DNA of 64,000 bases from Azotobacter chroococcum (GCF_004339665.1 NZ_SMMU01000002.1:248001-312000); one strand, 5' to 3'. Shown: positions 48,365-58,556, numbered from the stretch's first letter. A program made the numbers and translations. Notes: a model not told the origin generated them from the letters alone.

Positions 48365-50215
48365 GTGAAGCAACAGGCGCAGTTTCATATCGGCTACTGG
48401 TTCATCGCCGTGCTGGGGTTCGTGCTCATCCAGAGCCTGCTGACCGAGCAGCAGCAGGTGGCGCAAATTCCCTACAGCGAGTTCGAGCAGTACCTGAAGG
48501 AGGGCAGGGTCGAGGAGCTGGCGATCACCGAGCGGCAGATCGAGGGCACGCTCAAGGAGCCGCTGCCCGGCGGCCAGACCCGCTTCGCCGCCACCCGCAT
48601 CGAGCCGCGGCTGGCCGAGCACCTGCAGCAGTACCCGGTGCGCTACGCCGGCAAGATCGAGAGCACCCTGCTGCGCGACCTGCTGTCCTGGACCCTGCCG
48701 GCGCTGATCTTCTTCAGCCTCTGGCTGTTCCTGCTCAAGCGTATCGGCGGCGGCCTCGGCGGCGGCATGATGCAGATCGGCAAGAGCAAGGCGAAGGTCT
48801 ACGTCGAGACCGACATGAAGGTGACCTTCGCCGACGTGGCCGGGGTCGACGAGGCCAAGGACGAGCTCAAGGAGATCGTCGACTTCCTCAAGGACCCGAA
48901 GACCTACGGCCGCCTCGGCGGGCGCATGCCCAAGGGCGTGCTGCTGGTCGGCCCGCCGGGCACCGGCAAGACCCTGCTGGCGCGGGCGGTGGCCGGCGAG
49001 GCGAAGGTGCCGTTCTTCTCGATCTCCGGTTCCGAGTTCGTCGAGATGTTCGTCGGCGTCGGCGCAGCAAGGGTTCGCGATCTGTTCGAGCAGGCGCGGG
49101 CGCAGGCCCCGGCGATCATTTTCATCGACGAGCTGGACGCTCTCGGCCGCGCCCGCGGCGTCGGCCCGCTGGGCGGCGGGCACGACGAGAAGGAGCAGAC
49201 CCTCAACCAGCTGCTGGTGGAGCTGGACGGCTTCGACACCTCCACCGGGCTGGTCCTGCTGGCCGCCACCAACCGTCCGGAAATCCTCGATCCGGCGCTG
49301 CTGCGTGCCGGCCGCTTCGACCGCCAGGTGCTGGTCGACCGGCCGGACAAGGCCGGGCGCGTGCAGATCCTCCAGGTACACCTGAAGCGGGCGCAGCTGG
49401 CGGCCGACGTCGATCCGCAGCAGATCGCCGCGCTGACCCCCGGCTTCACCGGTGCCGACCTGGCCAACCTGGTCAACGAGGCGGCCCTGCTCGCCACCCG
49501 CCGGCGTGCCGAGGCGGTGAGCATGGACGATTTCACCGCCGCCGTGGAGCGCATCGTCGCCGGCCTGGAAAAGCGCAACCGCCTGCTCAACCCGAAGGAG
49601 CGGGAGATCGTCGCCCACCACGAGATGGGCCATGCGCTGGTGGCCATGGCTCTGCCGGGGATGGACGTGGTGCACAAGGTGTCGATCATCCCGCGCGGCA
49701 TGGGCGCGCTCGGCTACACCATCCAGCGGCCCACCGAGGACCGCTTCCTGATGACCCGCGAGGAACTGGAGAACAAGATGGCGGTGCTGCTCGGCGGCCG
49801 TGCCGCCGAGTGGGTCATCTACTCCCACTTCTCCACCGGCGCCGCCGACGACCTGGCCAAGGTCACCGACATCGCCCGCGCCATGGTCACCCGCTACGGC
49901 ATGTCGGAACGCCTCGGTCATGTCACCCTGGAGCGCGAGCAGCACAGCTACCTGGGCGTCGAGCAGCTGTACGGCCTGCCGGCCCGCCACGAATACGGCG
50001 AGACCACCGCGACCGCCATCGACGCCGAGGTGCAGGCGATCGTCGAGCGCGCCTTCCAGCGCACCGTGGCCCTGCTCGAGGAGCGCCGCGAACTGCTCGA
50101 GCGCAGCGCCCGGCGCCTGCTGGAGGAGGAAACCCTCGATGCCGAGCAGCTGTCCGCCCTGGTCGGGGAGGCGCAGGGGAGTCCCGTCGAATCATCCGGA
50201 GCGACGCCACAATGA
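48365..50215 (+). CDS. ftsH: FtsH-family membrane protease (likely second copy)
   Basis: A 616-residue AAA+ zinc protease. Two TM helices (about 9-26 and 103-122) flank a small periplasmic domain. Walker A is [13 protein letters not shown] near 196, Walker [16 protein letters not shown], the second region of homology [20 protein letters not shown], and the zinc motif HHEMGHALV near 418. The start is GTG with GGAGG 4 bases upstream. The housekeeping ftsH of pseudomonads lies beside rlmE, which is not the context here, so this is probably a paralogue for membrane quality control or stress. Its stop overlaps the next gene. Confidence 0.92.
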   Translation: MKQQAQFHIGYWFIAVLGFVLIQSLLTEQQQVAQIPYSEFEQYLKEGRVEELAITERQIEGTLKEPLPGGQTRFAATRIEPRLAEHLQQYPVRYAGKIESTLLRDLLSWTLPALIFFSLWLFLLKRIGGGLGGGMMQIGKSKAKVYVETDMKVTFADVAGVDEAKDELKEIVDFLKDPKTYGRLGGRMPKGVLLVGPPGTGKTLLARAVAGEAKVPFFSISGSEFVEMFVGVGAARVRDLFEQARAQAPAIIFIDELDALGRARGVGPLGGGHDEKEQTLNQLLVELDGFDTSTGLVLLAATNRPEILDPALLRAGRFDRQVLVDRPDKAGRVQILQVHLKRAQLAADVDPQQIAALTPGFTGADLANLVNEAALLATRRRAEAVSMDDFTAAVERIVAGLEKRNRLLNPKEREIVAHHEMGHALVAMALPGMDVVHKVSIIPRGMGALGYTIQRPTEDRFLMTREELENKMAVLLGGRAAEWVIYSHFSTGAADDLAKVTDIARAMVTRYGMSERLGHVTLEREQHSYLGVEQLYGLPARHEYGETTATAIDAEVQAIVERAFQRTVALLEERRELLERSARRLLEEETLDAEQLSALVGEAQGSPVESSGATPQ

Positions 50216-50391
50216 GCGAAGAACACGACGACTCCCGCCCGCTGCCGCCCGAGCCGCCCCAGGAGGGCGAGTGCTGCGAGGATGGCTGTGGCGAGGCCTG
50301 TGTCTGGGAGCAATACCACGAGGCCCGCGCCGAATACGCCCGGGCACTGGCCGAGTGGCAGGCGCGTCAGCCCCAGGATGCGGTGAAGTAG
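50212..50391 (+). CDS. Oxidoreductase-like small Cys-rich protein
   Basis: A 59-residue protein with the cysteine-rich motif ECCEDGCGEACVWEQYHEAR, matching the oxidoreductase-like N-terminal domain family, in which paired cysteines may bind a metal or react with oxidants. The start overlaps the ftsH stop (ATGA), so it is translated with the protease. Its role beside FtsH is unknown. Confidence 0.8.
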   Translation: MSEEHDDSRPLPPEPPQEGECCEDGCGEACVWEQYHEARAEYARALAEWQARQPQDAVK

Positions 50392-50398
50392 CGAGTCT

Positions 50399-51040
50399 TT
50401 AGCGCCCCAGTCGGTGCAGCTCCTCCGCCTCGACGACGCGTACCCCGTCCTCTTCCTCCAGGGCCAGGCGCCAGAGGGCGCGGGCCAGGGTGCAGGGGTC
50501 GATGGCGCGGTAGTGGCTGGGGGTCAGGCGCAGCAGCGGGTCGCTCAGCTGGTCGAGCAGGCGCAGTTCGCGGCGCGGGCCGAGCAGCTGGGTCGGCCGG
50601 GCGAGGGTCAGCTGCGGCCAGTCCTGGGCCTTGAGGCCTTCCTCCATTTCACCCTTGACCCGGCAATAGAGGCGCGACGAGTGCGGGTCGGCGCACTGCG
50701 CGCTGATCACCAGCAGGTGGCGGGCGCCCAGCTCGCGGGCGCGGCGGCCGAAGGCCAGGACCAGATCGTGGTCGATGGCGCGGAAGGCTTCCTGGCTGCC
50801 GGCCTGTTCGGCGCTGCTGCCGAGGCAGCAGAAGGCGGTGTCGAGCGGCCCGCTCAGGCGTGGCAGCAGGTCGGCCAGCGGGCCCTGGGGGTTTTCCAGG
50901 CGCGGATGCTCGGCCAGCGCCTGGCGGGTGGGGGCCAGCACCCGGGCGATGGTCGGTTCGGTAAGCAGGCGATCGAGCAGGTGCTCGCCGGCCAGGCCGG
51001 TGGCGCCGGCGAGCAGGATGTGCTGAGGCGTCAGGTACAT
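50399..51040 (-). CDS. NAD(P)-binding atypical SDR protein
   Basis: A 213-residue Rossmann protein. The dinucleotide motif [14 protein letters not shown] is near residue 12 and the YxxxK catalytic pair is in [11 protein letters not shown]. It resembles the CC3/HTATIP2-like atypical short-chain dehydrogenases; the substrate is unknown. The start [12 protein letters not shown] at 51040 has GAGGA 7 bases upstream. It converges on the ftsH unit with a 7-bp gap. Confidence 0.85.
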   Translation of the reverse strand: MYLTPQHILLAGATGLAGEHLLDRLLTEPTIARVLAPTRQALAEHPRLENPQGPLADLLPRLSGPLDTAFCCLGSSAEQAGSQEAFRAIDHDLVLAFGRRARELGARHLLVISAQCADPHSSRLYCRVKGEMEEGLKAQDWPQLTLARPTQLLGPRRELRLLDQLSDPLLRLTPSHYRAIDPCTLARALWRLALEEEDGVRVVEAEELHRLGR

Positions 51041-51228
51041 GGGGCGATCCTCGCGCAAGGTGATCGAGCGGTCGGCTGGCGCAAGTGCGCTCCGTGCAGC
51101 GGCCAGTACTACCGTTTCGCTTGTTGTTATGAGTTGTAGTGTGGCCCAAAGCCCTTGTTCCTGCCCGCTGGCCTTTGCCAGCCGGTCGGGTAGGCTGTCG
51201 CGCTTTATGGCGAGCCGCTGTGCCTGCC

Positions 51229-51234
51229 TATAAT
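51229..51234 (+). promoter_or_regulatory. TATAAT -10 element for the lrgA-like gene
   Basis: A perfect TATAAT lies 84 bp before the lrgA-like start in otherwise GC-rich DNA. No good -35 is present at 16-18 bp. Confidence 0.4.
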
Positions 51235-51317
51235 GGGCCCTTTCCCGTCCGTCTGTCCCGGCGCGCGCCCTGGCATTGGGGTTTTTTCAGGCAGGCGGCT
51301 CGACCGCGGAGGTTCAT

Positions 51318-51680
51318 ATGTTGTTGCGAGGCCTCACCTGGCTGGTGCTGTTCCAGTTGCTTGGCACGGCCATCCAGGCGCTCTGCCTGCCCATGCTGCC
51401 GGGGCCGATCATCGGCCTGCTGCTGCTATTCGTCTATCTGGTCTGGCGCGGCGAGGTGAGCGCGCCGGTCCAGGAGGCGGCCACCACGCTGCTGCGCTAT
51501 CTGCCGCTGCTGCTGGTGCCGCCGGCGGTGGGGCTGATGGCCTATGTCGATGCCATCGCCGCCGACTTCTGGGCCATCGCCGGGGCGCTGCTGCTGTCCC
51601 TGCTGGTGTCGCTGGCCTTCGTCGGCTGGCTGATGCAGCGGCTGATCGAGCGCCAGGCGCGTCGGGAGGAGGAGGCATGA
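51318..51680 (+). CDS. lrgA: CidA/LrgA family membrane protein
   Basis: A 120-residue integral membrane protein with four predicted helices and the family motif LPGPIIGLLLLF near residue 33. CidA/LrgA proteins are holin-like modulators of murein hydrolase export or of small-molecule efflux. GGAGG lies 5 bases before the start at 51318. The stop overlaps lrgB (ATGA). Confidence 0.88.
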   Translation: MLLRGLTWLVLFQLLGTAIQALCLPMLPGPIIGLLLLFVYLVWRGEVSAPVQEAATTLLRYLPLLLVPPAVGLMAYVDAIAADFWAIAGALLLSLLVSLAFVGWLMQRLIERQARREEEA

Positions 51681-52393
51681 GCTTCGACTGGCAGGGGGCC
51701 TGGCAGGCGCTGGTGCAGCATCCGTTGTTCGCCTTCGGCATCACCCTCGGTGCCTACCAGCTGGCGGTGGCCGCCTACGAGAAGACCCGCTGGGTGTTCC
51801 TGCAGCCGGTGCTGGTGTCGATGCTGCTGGTGATCGGCGTGCTGCTGCTCTGCGGGGTGGATTACGCCGCCTATCGCGACGGCGCGAGGATTCTCACGGT
51901 GTTCCTCGGCCCGGCCACGGTGGCGCTGGCCGTGCCGCTGTTTCTCAACCTGAAGCGGATTCGCCTGCTGTTCTGGCCGGTGGTGGCGACCCTGCTGGTC
52001 GGCGGCCTGTTCACCACCCTGCTGGGCATCGGGCTGGCCTGGCTGTTCGGCACCGAGCGGCTGATGCTGATGACCCTGGCGCCGAAGTCGGTCACCTCGC
52101 CGATCGCCATGCTGGTGTCCGAGCAGATCGGCGGGGTGGCCGGCCTGGCGGCTGTGTTCGTGCTCATCACCGGCATCCTCGGCGCGGTGTTCGGTCCCGC
52201 GCTGCTGCGCCGCTGCGGGGTGCGCCATCCGGCCGCGCTGGGCATCGCCCTGGGCCTGACCTCCCATGCGGTGGGCACCTCGCGGGCGCTGCAGGAGGGC
52301 GAGGAGTGCGGCGCCTTCGCCGCCCTGGGGATGAGTCTGATGGGGGTGTGCACCGCGATCCTGCTGCCCCTGAGCGTGGCCATGGTCGTCTGA
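51677..52393 (+). CDS. lrgB: LrgB family membrane protein
   Basis: A 238-residue polytopic protein of the LrgB/CidB family. Conserved segments are LGPATVALAVPLFLN, LAPKSVTSPIAMLVSEQIGG and GLTSHAVGTSRAL. It works with the preceding LrgA-like protein; the 4-bp overlap indicates coupled translation. The Lon-N gene follows after 9 bp. Confidence 0.92.
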   Translation: MSFDWQGAWQALVQHPLFAFGITLGAYQLAVAAYEKTRWVFLQPVLVSMLLVIGVLLLCGVDYAAYRDGARILTVFLGPATVALAVPLFLNLKRIRLLFWPVVATLLVGGLFTTLLGIGLAWLFGTERLMLMTLAPKSVTSPIAMLVSEQIGGVAGLAAVFVLITGILGAVFGPALLRRCGVRHPAALGIALGLTSHAVGTSRALQEGEECGAFAALGMSLMGVCTAILLPLSVAMVV

Positions 52394-52402
52394 GGAGGCG
52401 CG

Positions 52403-52993
52403 ATGGACTTTCCGCTGTTTCCCCTGAATACCGTCCTGTTTCCCGGCTGCCGGCTGGATCTGTCGATCTTCGAGGCGCGCTATCTGGACATGCTCAGTCG
52501 CTGCCTGCGCCAGGGCACGGGCTTCGGCGTGGTATGCCTCCTCGAGGGCGAGGAGGTCGGCGAGGCGGCCAGCCGCTTCGCCGCGCTCGGCTGCGAGGCG
52601 CTGATCCGCGACTGGCAGCAGCGCCCCGACGGGGTGCTGGAAGTCCGCGTCGAGGGCGCCCGGCGTTTTCGCGTCAATCGCGCCGAGGTGCGGCGCGACC
52701 AGCTGACCGTCGCCGAGGTGGACTGGCTGCACGAGGTCCAGGCGGCGCCGCTGGCCGCCGGGCACGCCGAGCTGGCCGCCCTGCTGCAGGCGCTGGCGGA
52801 GCATCCGCTGATCGAGGCGCTGGGCATGGGCGGCACGCCGGCGAATCAGCAGGCGCTGGCCAACCAGCTGAGCTACCTGCTGCCGTTCGAGGCCGAGGAG
52901 AAGCTGAAACTGTTGGCGATGGGCGATCCGGTGCGCCGCCTGGAGCACATCCAGCACCTGCTGGAGCGCCTGCAGGGCGAGGCGCCGGCCTGA
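52403..52993 (+). CDS. Lon N-terminal substrate-binding domain protein
   Basis: A 196-residue stand-alone Lon substrate-binding (LAN) domain: MDFPLFPLNTVLFPGCRLDL at the start, IFEARYLDM, then the helical region ending QHLLERLQGEAP. There is no ATPase or protease domain. Its role is not established; the close spacing suggests co-transcription with lrgAB. Confidence 0.88.
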   Translation: MDFPLFPLNTVLFPGCRLDLSIFEARYLDMLSRCLRQGTGFGVVCLLEGEEVGEAASRFAALGCEALIRDWQQRPDGVLEVRVEGARRFRVNRAEVRRDQLTVAEVDWLHEVQAAPLAAGHAELAALLQALAEHPLIEALGMGGTPANQQALANQLSYLLPFEAEEKLKLLAMGDPVRRLEHIQHLLERLQGEAPA

Positions 52994-53039
52994 GTCGGCC
53001 GCGGGCTCCAGGTCCGGGCGCCTCTGCGAAGAGGCTCGC

Positions 53040-54842
53040 TCAGAGCTGGTAGATCGTCGCCTGCCAGGGCTGCAGCGAGACGCTTGCGGCGCCGGGCTGC
53101 AGCGGCTGCTGCGCGGCGCCGTTGTCCAGCAGCGTGGTGGCGATCTTCAGCCCCTCCGGCAGGTCGTAGGCGACCGTCTCGCGGGTGAAGTTGATCAGCA
53201 CCAGATAGCGCTTGTCGTCGAGCGTGCGCGTATAGGCGAAGACCTTGGGGTTGGCCGGATCGAGATCCCGGAATTCGCCATGGATGAGCGCGGGGATCTG
53301 GCGGCGCACCTCCATCAGGCGGCGATGATGGTGGTAGACCGAGCCGGCGTCGTCGACCTGAGCCGTCGCATTGATCTGCGCATAGTTCGGATTGACCGCC
53401 AGCCAGGGCGTGCCGGTGGTGAAGCCACCGTTCGGCGCCGCGCTCCACTGCATCGGGGTGCGGGCGTTGTCGCGGCTGGTCTGGCGCAGATGGGACAGGT
53501 ATTCCTCCGCCGACACCTTGCCGCTTTCCACGAAGTCGTGCCATTGACCCTTCACTTCGACGTCGTCGTAGTCCTCGATGCCGTGGAAGGGATAGTTGGT
53601 CATGCCCAGTTCGTCACCCTGGTAGAGGAAGGGCGTGGCGCGCTGGGTGAGCATCATGGTCGCCAGTGCCTTGGCCGAGACGGCGCGCCATTCGGGACTG
53701 TCGTCGCCGAAATGGGAGACGGTGCGGGGATTGTCGTGGTTGGTCAGGAAACTGGTGTTCCAGCCATGGCTGCCGCCCGTGCGGTCGATCTGCGCATAAG
53801 CCGCCTTGAGCTCGGGCAGCGTCCAGTCCTTCTTGCGCCAGCCGTCGCGATCGAGCCGGACCAGATCGAAGTGGAAGATCATGTCGAGTTCGCGGCGGCG
53901 CGCGTCGGTGAACAGCGGCGCCTGCTCGAAGCTGATGCCGAAGGCCTCGCCGACCGTCATGGCGTCGTAGCGGGACAGGACCTCGCGGTTCATCTCCTGA
54001 AGATACGGGTGGACGCGCGGGCCGTTCGCGTAGACGAATTCGGGATGGGCAAGGTTTTCCGCGGGCAGGTCGGGCAGGCCGTCCGGCTTGGAGATGAAGG
54101 GGATCACGTCCATGCGGAAGCCGGACACGCCCTTGTCCAGCCAGAAGCGCATGATGTCGTAGACCTCGGCGCGGACCTTGGGATTTTCCCAGTTCAGGTC
54201 GGGCTGTTTCCGGGCGAAGTAGTGGAGATAGTACTGCCCGGTGGCCTCGTCCTTCTTCCAGGCCGAGCCGCCGAAGAACGACGGGTAGTTGTTCGGTGCT
54301 CCGCCGTCCCTGCCGTCGCGCCAGATGTAGTAGTCGCGATAGGGGTTGTCCTTCGACTGGCGGCTCTCGACGAACCAGCGATGCTCGTCGCTGCTGTGGT
54401 TGACCACCAGGTCGATGATCAGACGCATGCCGCGCCTCTTCATCTCGGCGAGCATGCGGTCGAAGTCGTCCATGTTGCCGAATTCGCTCATTACCTTGCG
54501 GTAATCGCGGATGTCGTAGCCATTGTCGGCGTTGGGCGAGTCGAAATGCGGGCTCAGCCAGATCGTGTCGACGCCCAGCGTCTTCAGGTAATCCAGCTTC
54601 GCCGTGATGCCGTTCAGATCGCCGATGCCGTCGCCGTTCGTGTCGTTGAACGAGCGCGGATAGATCTGGTAGACGACCGCCTCCTTCCACCAGGGCGCGC
54701 CGGGGCGGGCGGCCGGGGTTTGCGGAGTGTCTTCTTTCGCCGTGTCGCTGCCTGTGCTCGGGGTGCTCATTGCCGTTTGACATATGGCCAGAGTGCCCAT
54801 CATGACGCTCAACAGGGTTTTGCGAAAGCTTGCCTTCTGCAT
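53040..54842 (-). CDS. Secreted GH13 alpha-glucosidase, sucrose-isomerase-like
   Basis: A 600-residue GH13 subfamily-31-type enzyme with an N-terminal signal peptide. The nucleophile aspartate is in GFRMDVIPF near 243, the acid/base glutamate in GEAFG near 298 and the third acid in LTNHDNPR near 369. The motif RLDRD (near 329) is a signature of isomaltulose-forming sucrose isomerases, and the phenylalanines of the aromatic clamp (GEAF; FHFDL) are kept. The sequence after the nucleophile (VIPFISK) looks more like oligo-1,6-glucosidases. It probably acts on sucrose or isomalto-oligosaccharides in the periplasm. AAGGA precedes the start at 54842. Confidence 0.85.
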   Translation of the reverse strand: MQKASFRKTLLSVMMGTLAICQTAMSTPSTGSDTAKEDTPQTPAARPGAPWWKEAVVYQIYPRSFNDTNGDGIGDLNGITAKLDYLKTLGVDTIWLSPHFDSPNADNGYDIRDYRKVMSEFGNMDDFDRMLAEMKRRGMRLIIDLVVNHSSDEHRWFVESRQSKDNPYRDYYIWRDGRDGGAPNNYPSFFGGSAWKKDEATGQYYLHYFARKQPDLNWENPKVRAEVYDIMRFWLDKGVSGFRMDVIPFISKPDGLPDLPAENLAHPEFVYANGPRVHPYLQEMNREVLSRYDAMTVGEAFGISFEQAPLFTDARRRELDMIFHFDLVRLDRDGWRKKDWTLPELKAAYAQIDRTGGSHGWNTSFLTNHDNPRTVSHFGDDSPEWRAVSAKALATMMLTQRATPFLYQGDELGMTNYPFHGIEDYDDVEVKGQWHDFVESGKVSAEEYLSHLRQTSRDNARTPMQWSAAPNGGFTTGTPWLAVNPNYAQINATAQVDDAGSVYHHHRRLMEVRRQIPALIHGEFRDLDPANPKVFAYTRTLDDKRYLVLINFTRETVAYDLPEGLKIATTLLDNGAAQQPLQPGAASVSLQPWQATIYQL

Positions 54843-55099
54843 GAAATTTTCCTTTTCCGGGCTTGGGTTCTTGTTGTTCGGCGCTTCCCGCTTGCGGCCA
54901 GGGCCGTGGCGGGGCAGACAGGGGAGGATGCCTCGTCGACTTCCCTGTTTTTCAGAGGATAAACCTTGGATTTTCTTTAGGTAAAACGATTCAGCATGGC
55001 GGTATCGGAATACTGTTGCGTTCGGGCGCCGGGCCGTTGCCCAGGCGCCTGGCCCGAGGTGGCGAAGAGTGCAGGATCTCGAGGGGGGGAGGCTGCCGT

Positions 55100-56419
55100 T
55101 CAGCGGTAGCGGTACAGCGCCAGGGCTTCCGGCAGCGCCCAGCTGGCGGCGCCGCCCAGCAGCGCCAGGCACAGCGGCACGATCAGCCACCAGATGCGGG
55201 CGTCGATTCCCTCGAGCGGCGTCTTCCGCTGCACCAGGGCCAGGCTGAGGGCGCAGAAGCCTCCGGCGAGCAAGCCGCCGGCGATGATGTCGGTCGGCCA
55301 GTGCACGCCCAGGTAGACCCGCGACAGGGCGATGGCGATGGCCGGCAGGCAGGCGAGCAGCAGCCAGGTCAGGCGCATCCGCGGCGTCTGGCCGCGGCCG
55401 GCGAGGATGCCCAGGGTGAGGAAGAAGGCGAAGGCCGCCGAGCTGTGTCCGCTGGGCAGGCTGTAGCTGTGCAGCGGCTCGAGGAGAACCTCCGGACGGC
55501 CGCGGGCGAACAGCGCTTTCAGGCCGCCGTTGGCCAGGGCCGTGCCGAGCAGGGCCAGGCCGGCGAACAGCGCCGCGCGCCATTGCCGCAGGGCCAGCAG
55601 CAGCAGGCCGAGCAGCGCACCGGCATACAGCTGGGTGTTGAAGTCGCCCAGACGGGTGATCAGTACCATCACCTGGTCCAGACTGGCGTGGCGCTGCTCC
55701 TGGATCAGCGTCAGCAGCCCCTGGTCGAGTTCGTGCAACCGGCTCCAGCCCAGCAGCAGGGCGCCGAGCGCCGCCAGGCAGAGGCCGGCGGCCAGCGGTG
55801 TGGCCCAGCGCTGGCGGCGCAGGCTGGTCTGCACGATCAGGCCGAGGACCAGCGCCAGTCCCGCCGCCATCACCCCGGCGTCGCTCCAGAAGCCCTCCGG
55901 CAGCGGCAGGCGCAAAGCGGCGCCGGTGGCCCAGCCGGGTAGCAGGTAGGCCACCGCCCAGCCGGCGGCGGCCAGCAGGCTGACGGCGATGAAGCGCGGC
56001 AGCGGCATGTCGAGCATGCCGGCGATCATCGGCAGCATCGGCCGCAGCGGGCCGATGTAGCGGCCGACCAGCAGGCTGACGATGCCGTAGCGCTGGAAAT
56101 ACACCTCGGCGCCGACCAGCCATTCCGGATGATGGCGCAGGATGGGCAGGCGCCGGATGCCCTGGTGGAAATGCCGGCCCAGGGCATAGGAGATCGCGTC
56201 GCCGAGCAGCCCGCCGGCATAGCCCAGCAGCAGGGTCTGGCCGAGGGTCAGGGCGCCGCTGCCGGCCATCGCGGCGACCGCGAACATCAGCACGGTGCCG
56301 GGAACGATGATGCCGAGTATCGCCAGGCATTCGACGCAGGCGATCAGGAAGATGGCCAGTCCCAGCCATTCGGGGTGAGAGGTCAGCCAGCCGGTCAGGC
56401 TGTCGAGCCATGCGCTCAT
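55100..56419 (-). CDS. DedA-PAP2 phosphatase fusion
   Basis: A 439-residue membrane protein. The N-terminal DedA/SNARE-associated domain (1-200) has ILGIIVPGTVLMFAVAAMAG and YGIVSLLVGRYIGPLRPMLPMIAGM. The C-terminal PAP2 lipid phosphatase domain (about 230-430) has KALFARGRP, SLPSGHSSAAF near 323, and SRVYLGVHWPTDIIAG. DedA proteins include lipid-carrier flippases and PAP2 enzymes dephosphorylate undecaprenyl-PP or phosphatidate-type lipids. The fusion would couple the two steps, which is an inference. Confidence 0.92.
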   Translation of the reverse strand: MSAWLDSLTGWLTSHPEWLGLAIFLIACVECLAILGIIVPGTVLMFAVAAMAGSGALTLGQTLLLGYAGGLLGDAISYALGRHFHQGIRRLPILRHHPEWLVGAEVYFQRYGIVSLLVGRYIGPLRPMLPMIAGMLDMPLPRFIAVSLLAAAGWAVAYLLPGWATGAALRLPLPEGFWSDAGVMAAGLALVLGLIVQTSLRRQRWATPLAAGLCLAALGALLLGWSRLHELDQGLLTLIQEQRHASLDQVMVLITRLGDFNTQLYAGALLGLLLLALRQWRAALFAGLALLGTALANGGLKALFARGRPEVLLEPLHSYSLPSGHSSAAFAFFLTLGILAGRGQTPRMRLTWLLLACLPAIAIALSRVYLGVHWPTDIIAGGLLAGGFCALSLALVQRKTPLEGIDARIWWLIVPLCLALLGGAASWALPEALALYRYR

Positions 56420-56587
56420 CGGGCGGCGCTCCTTGTCATGGGCCTGTGAGGGATGGGATGGTTCCGGGCCGGCCGCGCGGGCCGTATCGCCAAGCGGCGC
56501 ATGATAGCAGCCGCCGCTGGCGGCACGGAGGCCTGTTCCGGGCGCGACTTCTGCCCGAGCATGCTGGGCGCAGGACGGCGGTATCGC

Positions 56588-56593
56588 TATAAT
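56588..56593 (+). promoter_or_regulatory. TATAAT -10 element for proA
   Basis: A perfect TATAAT (within CGCTATAATCAGCC) lies 33 bp before the proA start. No convincing -35 is seen. Confidence 0.4.
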
Positions 56594-56626
56594 CAGCCGC
56601 TTTCCCCGACTGCCAGACCCGAGACC

Positions 56627-57892
56627 ATGACCGAGTCCGTGCTCGACTACATGACCCGCCTGGGCCGCGCCGCCCGCGAAGCCTCGCGGGTGCTCGCGCG
56701 CACCAGCACCGCGCAGAAGAACCGTGCCCTGGAGGCCGCTGCCGCCGCCCTGGACGCCGCCCGCGAGGAACTCGCCGCGGCCAACGCCCAGGACCTGGCC
56801 GCCGGCCGCGCCAGCGGCCTGGACGAGGCCATGCTCGACCGTCTGGCGCTGACCCCGGCGCGTATCGACGAGATGATCGAGGGGCTGCGCCAGGTCGCCC
56901 GGCTGCCCGATCCGATCGGCGAGATCCGCGACATGCGCTACATGCCCTCGGGCATCCAGGTCGGCAGGATGCGCGTGCCGCTGGGGGTGATCGGCATCGT
57001 CTACGAGTCGCGCCCCAACGTGACCATCGACGCCGCCAGCCTGTGCCTGAAGTCCGGCAACGCCACCATCCTGCGCGGCGGTTCCGAGGCCATCCATTCC
57101 AACCAGGCGATCGCCCGCTGCATCCAGCTCGGCCTGGCCGAGGCCGGCCTGCCGGCGGCCGCCGTGCAGGTGGTGGAGACCACCGACCGCGCCGCGGTGG
57201 GCGCGCTGATCAGCATGCCGGAATTCGTCGACGTGATCGTCCCGCGCGGCGGCAAGGGCCTGATCGAGCGCATCAGCCGCGAGGCGAAGGTGCCGGTGAT
57301 CAAGCATCTGGACGGCATCTGCCACGTCTACATCGACGTCGCCGCCGACCTCGACAAGGCGATCCGCGTCGCCGACAACGCCAAGACCCAGCGCTTCGCG
57401 CCCTGCAACACCATGGAAACCCTGCTGGTGCACGCCGCCGTCGCCGCGCGCGCGCTGCCGCCGCTCGGCGAGATCTACCGGGCCAAGGGCGTCGAGCTGC
57501 GCGGCTGCCCGCGCAGCCGCGAACTGCTCGGCCCAGGCACCCTGGCGGCGAGCGAGGAGGACTGGTCCACCGAATACAACGCGCCGATCCTCTCGGTGCG
57601 CGTGGTGGATTCCCTGGACGAGGCCATCGCCCACATCAACCACTACGGCTCGCACCACACCGACGCCATCGTCACCGAGAGCTTCACCGACGCGCGGCGC
57701 TTTCTCGCCGAGGTGGACTCCAGCTCGGTGATGATCAACGCCTCGACGCGCTTCGCCGACGGCTTCGAATACGGCCTGGGCGCGGAGATCGGCATCTCCA
57801 CCGACAAGCTGCACGCCCGCGGCCCGGTCGGCCTGGAAGGGCTGACCAGCGAGAAGTACGTCGTGTTCGGCGATGGCCACGTGCGCGGCTGA
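56627..57892 (+). CDS. proA: Gamma-glutamyl phosphate reductase
   Basis: A 421-residue enzyme reducing gamma-glutamyl phosphate to glutamate semialdehyde in proline synthesis. Landmarks are [26 protein letters not shown] in parts, [17 protein letters not shown] and the catalytic cysteine in [10 protein letters not shown] near 259. The start [13 protein letters not shown] gives the usual length. Its stop overlaps the nadD start by one base (TGATG). Confidence 0.97.
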   Translation: MTESVLDYMTRLGRAAREASRVLARTSTAQKNRALEAAAAALDAAREELAAANAQDLAAGRASGLDEAMLDRLALTPARIDEMIEGLRQVARLPDPIGEIRDMRYMPSGIQVGRMRVPLGVIGIVYESRPNVTIDAASLCLKSGNATILRGGSEAIHSNQAIARCIQLGLAEAGLPAAAVQVVETTDRAAVGALISMPEFVDVIVPRGGKGLIERISREAKVPVIKHLDGICHVYIDVAADLDKAIRVADNAKTQRFAPCNTMETLLVHAAVAARALPPLGEIYRAKGVELRGCPRSRELLGPGTLAASEEDWSTEYNAPILSVRVVDSLDEAIAHINHYGSHHTDAIVTESFTDARRFLAEVDSSSVMINASTRFADGFEYGLGAEIGISTDKLHARGPVGLEGLTSEKYVVFGDGHVRG

Positions 57893-58536
57893 TGGCGAAA
57901 AAGATCGGAATTCTCGGCGGCACCTTCGACCCCATCCATATCGGTCATCTGCGCGGCGCCCTCGAGGTCGCCGAGCAGTTCGGCCTCGACGAGCTGCGCC
58001 TGATTCCCTGCGCGCGTCCGCCGCACCGGCTGTCGCCGCAGGTGTCGGCGGCCGACCGCCTGGCGATGGTGCGCTGTGCGGTCGACGACGTGCCGCCCCT
58101 GACCGTGGACGACCGTGAACTTCGCCGCGAGCGGCCGTCCTATACCATTGACACCCTGGAATCTTTGCGCGGCGAGCTGGCCCCGGACGACCAGCTGTTT
58201 CTCGTGCTCGGCTGGGACGCCTTCTGCGGCCTGCCGAGCTGGCACCGCTGGCAGGAACTGCTCGACCACTGCCACATCCTGGTCCTGCAGCGCCCGGAGG
58301 CCGCCAGCGAGCCGCCGGAAGCCCTGCGCAACCTGCTGGCGGCGCGCAGCGTCGGCGATCCGCAGGCCCTCGCCGGGCCGGGCGGGCAAATCGCCTTCGT
58401 CTGGCAGACGCCGCTGGAGGTGTCCGCCACGCAGATCCGCGAACGCCTGGCCAGCGGCCGCTCGGTGCGCTTCCTGGTACCCGACGCGGTACTGGCCTAT
58501 ATCCATGCGCACGGGTTGTACCCGGCGTCGAACTGA
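57892..58536 (+). CDS. nadD: Nicotinate-nucleotide adenylyltransferase
   Basis: A 214-residue nucleotidyltransferase converting nicotinate mononucleotide to deamido-NAD. The motif [15 protein letters not shown] is near residue 9 and the C-terminal [15 protein letters not shown] corresponds to ISxTxxR, here with V for I. The start overlaps the proA stop. It is followed by rsfS and rlmH in the conserved order. Confidence 0.97.
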   Translation: MAKKIGILGGTFDPIHIGHLRGALEVAEQFGLDELRLIPCARPPHRLSPQVSAADRLAMVRCAVDDVPPLTVDDRELRRERPSYTIDTLESLRGELAPDDQLFLVLGWDAFCGLPSWHRWQELLDHCHILVLQRPEAASEPPEALRNLLAARSVGDPQALAGPGGQIAFVWQTPLEVSATQIRERLASGRSVRFLVPDAVLAYIHAHGLYPASN

Positions 58537-58556
58537 ACATCACATACGAGCCATCC

